DNA of 64,000 bases from Limnephilus marmoratus (Eukaryota > Arthropoda > Insecta > Trichoptera > Limnephilidae): the NCBI GenBank assembly GCA_917880885.1, contig OU862913.1, forward strand, positions 27,413,286-27,477,285, given 5' to 3'. Positions 59,490 to 64,000 of the stretch are shown here, in pieces. The position numbers and the translations under genes were made by a program. The notes under the pieces are model-generated. The model was not told the DNA's origin. It did no database searches and saw nothing but the letters and a program-made list of their open reading frames with translations. The first letter of the stretch is position 1. The number at the start of each line of letters is the position of its first letter.

Positions 59490-60735
59490 TGTTTTAAGAT
59501 AAGGTGGAAACTGCAAGAAAAAAGCTTTATGTGTGGGCACAACGCGCCGAAACAGGGAACTTCAAAGCATTTAGTAATTTAAGTGAAATACAAAAAGAGT
59601 ACAACAGGATTGCATTGCCACAAGACATCTTAACTCAAATTAAAGAACATTTATTAGGACTGGAGAGAAATCTTCAAGAATATTTTCCTCCAATCGACAG
59701 CAACAAAGCTTGGATAAGAAACCCATTTACATTCAAGTTAGATTCCGAAACAACTTTGCTGGGAATTGCCAGATTCAGATGTCGACTCGTTAATTGAACT
59801 GTCAAATGACACATCACTCAAGGATATATTTGACACAAGTATAAGATCATTGATAGATTTTTGGTTATCTTGTCGTCAAGAATACACAAAATTAGCTCAT
59901 CAAGCAATAACTTTTTTAGAAATATGAAACAATACAACTTTGTATAAACCACTAACTTATATATAATGCGTAAATCCGACCGGTTTCGGAACAAGTGTTC
60001 CTTCTTCAGGGAAAGCTTATACCCTGAAGGGAGGCGTCTACTAATATCTACAGAAATTCCAAAAACTGAAAAAATCGAACTAATATCTATGAGAATCAAA
60101 GTGTTTACGAATATCTACAGCTCAAACTGTTGATTAATATCTATGAGAACCAAAGTGTTGACGAATATCTACAGCACTGGCAGAGGTTGGATTTGCAATT
60201 ATGTATAGCATATTGGAATAACGTAATATTGCGTATGCAGTTTAAAAAACTTAATTTATGTAAGTATGTATGTAAAAATCCCTAATATCGGACTATTGGA
60301 CACATTTAGCTGATTAGTCCAACCTACGCTCTGTAGATATTAGTCAACACTCTGAAGTTCAACATATGAGCTGTAGATATTCTTTCGAAATACAGGCTGT
60401 AGATATTAGTATCTGGAGTCCCCTGAAGAAGGAACGTTTGTTCCGAAACCGGTCGGATTTACGGATTATATAAGTGGTTTATACAAAGTTGTAATGTTTC
60501 ATTTTTCTATAATGGATAACCACAAAGCTATAGCTACATTAAAAAATATAATAACTTTTTTAATGCCTTTTGTCACAACTTGTAAATGAGGAGCTGGATT
60601 TTCAACACTAGTTTACCTTAAAAATAAATATAGAAACCGACTTGAAGTGGAACCAGACCTTAGGATAAAACTTTCCGCGAACTTGGATTCTTTAGTAAAA
60701 ATTAAGCAGCTTTACTCTTACGAGTACTTCGCACT
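59490..60735 (+). pseudogene. hAT transposase C-terminal region (ZBED5/SCAND3-like group)
   Basis: Reads K-L-Y-V-W-A-Q-R-A-E, N-F-K-A-F-S-N-L, L-Q-E-Y-F-P-P-I and W-I-R-N-P-F to about 59765. A frameshift then gives D-S-D-V-D-S-L-I-E-L, L-K-D-I-F-D-T-S and F-W-L-S-C-R-Q-E-Y. After the foldback, 60563-60735 reads F-V-T-T-C-K, G-F-S-T-L-V-Y-L-K-N-K-Y-R-N-R-L and P-D-L-R-I-K-L-S, the hAT dimerisation block (K-N-K-Y-R-N-R-L). This order matches hAT-derived ZBED5/SCAND3-type proteins found in many animals as transposons. It has a frameshift and at least one stop plus the insertion, so it is a relic. Confidence 0.8.
59919..60549. mobile_element. Penelope-like foldback with hammerhead-like motifs
   Basis: Inserted in the hAT transposase with a perfect 13-bp TSD AATAACTTTTTTA (59906-59918, 60550-60562). 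Inverted arms at about 59925-60022 and 60419-60501 share CTGAAGA, GGAAC...GTTCC and GAAACCGGTCGGATTTAC. The core C-T-G-A-A-G-A / G-A-A-A fits the hammerhead consensus C-U-G-A-N-G-A / G-A-A-A, with one extra base before the stem. The centre has repeated AATATCTACAG on the left and its inverse CTGTAGATATT on the right. Confidence 0.65.
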
Positions 60736-61018
60736 AAAATTTAGTTACTAAATAGGCGATACCAAAATATGTAGTATTAATAAAACGTTTTTACTATGAA
60801 TAAATGTGTATTATTTTACCTAATAGAACCAGCTTGGGTTTAAAAGTATGAAGTGGGTCACTAAGGGGCAGTGTGAAAATTACCAGACCACGGCAGAACA
60901 ATGTTTGGGAAACACTGATGTAGAGAATTTCACTAATTCGTTTATGATATTTCATTTCGCATTTCAGAACTACACTGCTGTTCCTCTAAATATGTCAAAC
61001 TGAGGTAGAGGACTTATA

Positions 61019-61383
61019 CAGGGTGTTCGGGGTAAAGTGCATTAACTTCGGGAGGTGATTCAACATTATGGTAGGAATAAAAAAGATTAATAACTTTTCT
61101 GAAATTCCAACTTTTTTTCCCATACAAAAAGACATACCTACTAAAAATCCTTAGTGTAAGGTAAAAATTACTCGATAAAGTTGCTGTTAGCTTGCCGAGC
61201 GCGATTGTTGCAACGTTGCTTGGTAATAACAATGCTGCCACACACGCCGGTCTAATTTCATCTTTTTAACACAAAACTACCCCTCAAAGTAAAAATTCCG
61301 AAAAAAATTATCAATATTTTTTACCCGTACCATCATGTAGAATCACCTCCCGAAGTTAATGCACTTTACCCCCACACACCCTG
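61019..61383. mobile_element. Mariner-like MITE, 365 bp
   Basis: Ends CAGGGTGTTCGGGGTAAAGT and ACTTTACCCCCACACACCCTG are inverted over about 45 bp (GCATTAACTTCGGGAGGTGA inside both). TA lies on both sides (61017-61018, 61384-61385). CAGGGTGT ends with TA TSD indicate a Tc1/mariner-derived MITE. No coding frame. Confidence 0.85.
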
Positions 61384-61409
61384 TATTTTGTAATATTTAG
61401 AAATTACAA

Positions 61410-61558
61410 GTCTAAATTCAAGGTTTTTGAAAGCTATAGTACGAAAATACTGTGCAATGTAGTTATGAATGATGAATACTTGGAGCAGGTGGATGAGTTT
61501 GTGTATTTGTGAATCATGTTTACAAGAGATGGAATGGCTGATAGAGATATTGGAAGAA
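61410..61558 (+). pseudogene. LINE ORF2 C-terminal scrap
   Basis: Reads N-D-E-Y-L-E-Q-V-D-E-F-V-Y-L, a stop, then M-F-T-R-D-G-M-A-D-R-D-I-G. The same block appears intact at 63560-63660. It is cut by the family X SINE at about 61560. Confidence 0.75.
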
Positions 61559-61577
61559 CGTGTTTTTTTTACATTAA

Positions 61578-61648
61578 CTCCACACAGGAGGCCCTGAGGA
61601 AAATATTTTCCCTCGGGGCCCATGCCATCTGGGATGCTGTGTGGAGGG
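61578..61648 (-). repeat. SINE-like family X, tail (copy 8), left part
   Basis: CTCCACACAGGAGGCCCTGA and GGGATGCTGTGTGGAG form the family X terminal hairpin. It is interrupted after GTGGAGGG by the element at 61649; the repeat resumes at 63077 (TCTTTTTGAGGAGAGGAAGG). Confidence 0.75.
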
Positions 61649-63068
61649 CAAAGATATTCAAATACAAAAGAGATATGCTATTGTATCCGCGCAACTGTCG
61701 GCGGACTACGCCCTAATTAGAGTACAAAAATAATTTGTTCATTTCTTTGATTTTTTGAAGTTATGCATTAGTATTGGTCAACAATATATTTTGAATACGG
61801 AAAGAATTCATGGCAACACCGAATTATATGACGTTTCCTATGGCTGTCATGTTAACGCGTGTTACGGTTGATTTATTGTCTTAAATCTGAGTAGAATATA
61901 GCTGATTTGATAATATTTTTATTCATTGTTTGCCTGAATTTAATTAAAATGAATAAATTATTACATAGTGATACAAGAGGGGTTATATTCTGCGTTTTTC
62001 AACGCTGCCTAGCCGAGTGTCACGCGAAGAAGCTTCTGTCCGATTTAGAAGATGTTTACAAACGAACTGCAGAAATGAATGGTACGTAGTATAGTTTGTT
62101 GAATAAATTTCATTAGTATTACAAGATTTATGCCAATTTTCGAGCGATAATAACCATTACAATCTGATTTGAGGTTATGTTAAAAAAATCGAATTTGACA
62201 TTTCAATTTGACAGTTAATATGCGGCTACAGGAAAAAGGGAATAACTCAATAAAAAAATAATAATATGCAACTTCTTTAAACTCGTAGAAAAGTTACTTT
62301 TTCTCGTTTTCTCTTTTTTCTTTCTAAGTGAATATTATCTAGTGTGTGTTTTTAAAACTACCTTCTATAATAATAATTTTAATGATGTTTTTCACACACA
62401 GGTAAATCTGAAACAACGGTAAGACGAATCGTCAAGGAAGGGGAAAAGGCAGATGGAAAATTTGAAACACTGGGAAAACGGAAAACGGGCATAATAATAA
62501 TATGTAATAGCATAAGTGCTGATGATTGGAAAAATTGTTGCACACACGTGATGAAAATTGAGGCAGAATATTATGCACGAGGCAGTACTATATAATATGA
62601 TGATATCGATGAACTGCGTTTAGATGAAGATGAAGATACGGAAGAAGAAGAATCACACGAGGACAAAGACAATATTTACATGTCGGGTGTTGAATTAATA
62701 GACTTAAATTTTTAAGTACCTACGTTTTTATATCGAAATAAACACTCACTTAAAACTTGTTTTGTTTTATTTTGCTTCTATTAAATTAAATTTTTTTGTG
62801 CAATTTTTTTGAAAATACAAATACGCTATGAAATATGCATTTTGCCAGAAGTGTTTTTTTAAAACATACGTTCTTTGTCTTATGAGCCATCTTGGTGTTG
62901 CCATTTAAAACTAGAAAACGATCGCAGCGCCATCATTTATTTTCTACACTTTCTTGCCAAACTGTAGTTTATTTGTTAATTGGTAAACAATATCGGCGAC
63001 ACCCGGAAGCGCAGTCCCACCCAGTACAAACTGCAGAAAGCACATCTATTTATATTTCAATATCTTTG
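61649..63068 (+). mobile_element. CAAAGATATT family DNA transposon, 8-bp TSD
   Basis: Flanked by a perfect 8-bp TSD GTGGAGGG (61641-61648, 63069-63076) within a recognisable SINE. Ends CAAAGATATTCAAATACA and, inward from the right, CAAAGATATTGAAATATA are inverted. It carries a two-exon fused remnant of a DDE_3-like transposase (61949-62715). A 325-bp relative with its own perfect 8-bp TSD lies at 41452-41776. DDE_3 transposases of the Tc1/IS630 group normally make TA duplications, so the superfamily is open. Confidence 0.85.
61949..62715 (+). pseudogene. Transposase remnant: N-terminus joined to C-terminus, one intron
   Basis: Exon 1 (ATG 61949 to 62081) reads M-N-K-L-L-H-S-D-T-R-G and R-T-A-E-M-N-G. 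An intron 62082-62401 starts GTACGT and ends CACACACAG. Exon 2 reads K-S-E-T-T-V-R-R-I-V-K-E-G (helix-turn-helix end) and L-G-K-R-K-T-G, then passes in frame into S-A-D-D-W-K-N-C-C and H-V-M-K-I-E-A-E-Y, the C-terminal end of DDE_3-type insect transposases, with an acidic tail (E-D-T-E-E-E-E-S). A stop at 62593 interrupts the tail. All catalytic DDE sequence is missing, so it could only bind DNA, if anything. No splice evidence beyond the consensus. Confidence 0.7.
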
Positions 63069-63076
63069 GTGGAGGG

Positions 63077-63357
63077 TCTTTTTGAGGAGAGGAAGGAATG
63101 AACATTGGTCTTGAAGAGACACATGTTGTAAGAAGGAGGAAACACAGGGGCCGGCAAATCATTCCACAGCCGAGCTGTTGAACACAAGAACGAGTCGAAG
63201 AAACGACCCGTTCTCATATGAGAAATGTGTCAACCGTGTACAAATGTTCGGCACGCGTTTGGCGTGTTTCCCGACTATGCACCGGTGCTGAAGGGATCAA
63301 GTTCGGGACGCTAGTTCCTCGGAGCATCTTCCATTGTAATGCCGGTCAAAAAAGTTT
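63077..63357. repeat. End of interrupted SINE and unassigned repeat
   Basis: TCTTTTTGAGGAGAGGAAGG resumes the SINE; further on GAAACGACCCGTTCTCATAT matches GAAGCGACCCGTTCTCATTT at 8743-8762, a dispersed repeat. No gene. Confidence 0.5.
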
Positions 63358-63480
63358 CCGAAGAAGGGAAGCTAGCGGTTCACAATGGAGTACTGTTTCC
63401 TAACCTGATGCATGACAGTGAGGCTTGGAACTGGCTGAGGAAGATTAAAAATAGACTGAATGTCGTAGAAATGGTATCCG
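63358..63480 (+). pseudogene. LINE ORF2 scrap
   Basis: One frame reads G-K-L-A-V-H-N-G-V-L-F-P-N-L-M and S-E-A-W-N-W-L-R-K. It is the same block as A-K-L-A-V-Y-N-G-L-L-V-P-T-L-M at about 63750, so part of the LINE C-terminus is present twice, in tandem and same orientation. Confidence 0.7.
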
Positions 63481-63502
63481 GCCATATTGTTACAAATATG
63501 GG

Positions 63503-64000
63503 ATGAACGATGTTTATATGAAGAATGAGTTTAAAGAAATAGTACGAAAAACAAAGTGCAACATAGTTGTGAATGACGAATACTTGGAGCAGGTGGATGA
63601 GTTTGTGTATTTGGGAAGTATGTTTACGAAAGATGGGAAGGTTGATAGAGATATTGAATGGAAGGTTAATAACTCAATTTGGGCAGGTAACTCAATTAAT
63701 AGAGGACTGAACGCCGTTGGCGCCAACAAAATACTGTCCATTGAAGCGAAGCTAGCCGTCTATAATGGATTGCTGGTACCAACCCTGATGTACGGCAGTA
63801 TGAGATGGCACTGGCAGAGGAAGGATGAAAGTAGACTGAATGCTGTAGAATTGAGTTATCTGAGGCGAATGTGTGGTAAAACCATCTACAATCGTGTGAG
63901 AAATGTGGAGATCCTCAAATAATGCAAGGATGATGTAAGCGTAATGAGTAAGATTAAGAAAGTTACGCCCATATGGTTTGGCCATGTAGAACAAATGAAC
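63503..64000 (+). pseudogene. LINE ORF2 C-terminal part, runs off window
   Basis: A 139-codon frame reads V-D-E-F-V-Y-L-G-S-M-F-T-K-D-G, L-V-P-T-L-M-Y-G-S and S-Y-L-R-R-M-C-G, then stops at 63920-63922. Past the stop the same frame goes on with D-V-S-V-M-S-K-I and W-F-G-H-V-E-Q-M-N to the window edge. This is the thumb/C-terminal region of a LINE reverse transcriptase (Y-L-G-S-x-x-x-x-D-G ... L-x-x-W-F-G-H-V-x-R-M). RT catalytic motifs lie upstream and are missing. One in-frame stop marks it as dead or a suppressed sequencing difference. Confidence 0.82.

Larger units (their letters stand above)
59418..60917 (+). mobile_element. Internally deleted hAT transposon
   Basis: Ends CAGGGTTTCCCATTTGC and, inward from the right, CAGTGTTTCCCAAACAT. 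Flanks ATGAAGAG (59410-59417) and ATGTAGAG (60918-60925) agree at 7 of 8. It encodes only the C-terminal region of a hAT transposase, so the N-terminal zinc finger and catalytic centre were deleted. It contains a Penelope-like foldback (59919-60549). Confidence 0.85.

Overview
This window reads as transposon-dominated eukaryotic DNA, most likely from an arthropod and probably a lepidopteran insect. That placement is inference. It rests on high A+T, frequent GGTACCTA-type strings, many non-LTR retrotransposons with (TAAA)n or (TGA)n tails, tRNA-derived SINEs, and DNA transposons of kinds common in moths. There are no bacterial operons, ribosome binding sites or CRISPR arrays. I found no host gene that looks intact; every convincing coding segment belongs to a mobile element or a decayed relic. 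The one large intact coding unit is a non-LTR retrotransposon (LINE).

Layout. 1-2.5 kb: a decayed copia pol gene split by a MITE and a retroposon, then a Penelope-type reverse transcriptase (RT) scrap. 3.6-10.8 kb: SINE copies, a decayed conserved insect protein on the minus strand, LINE crumbs, a foldback MITE and an inverted pair of tRNA-SINEs. 10.8-13.6 kb: a 61-bp tandem array fused to a truncated LINE, a CT-rich repeat and a solo LTR with perfect 5-bp target-site duplication (TSD). 14.7-18.4 kb: a piggyBac-like MITE, SINEs, and a 1.6-kb element with a THAP-type first exon and perfect 8-bp TSD, itself holding an inverted Penelope-like terminus. 18.5-23.6 kb: a 91-bp minisatellite of about 36 copies, interrupted by an open-frame LINE. 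23.6-34 kb: a decayed LINE whose ORF1 is split by a transposase relic, then an apparently intact full-length LINE (ORF1 29483-30343, ORF2 30264-33233) inside an 8-bp-TSD DNA element.

34.2-37.8 kb: an inverted repeat with 1,540-bp arms and a 444-bp spacer, with no net indel between arms. 37.8-41.2 kb: LINE 3-prime fragments in both orientations. 41.3-47.8 kb: a hAT-type MITE containing a smaller 8-bp-TSD element, then a CT-rich repeat split by an RTE-type LINE that is split by another LINE. 48-57 kb: an unclassified LTR-like block, two copies of an 0.8-kb element, and a foldback element containing another foldback and a mariner relic. 57.6-64 kb: a second THAP element, a Harbinger-like MITE, a deleted hAT element with a Penelope-like foldback, a mariner MITE, and a 1.4-kb element with 8-bp TSD joining the N- and C-terminal ends of a DDE-type transposase across a GT-AG intron.

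The elements form a stratigraphy: nested insertions with recognisable TSDs give a relative order of events at several places. Best candidates for something undescribed are the CAAAGATATT-terminated 8-bp-TSD family (61649-63068 and 41452-41776), the CAA-TGACGTTA THAP family (16849-18440 and 57618-58459), and the near-perfect giant inverted repeat. All family assignments come from reading motifs, not from database searches.
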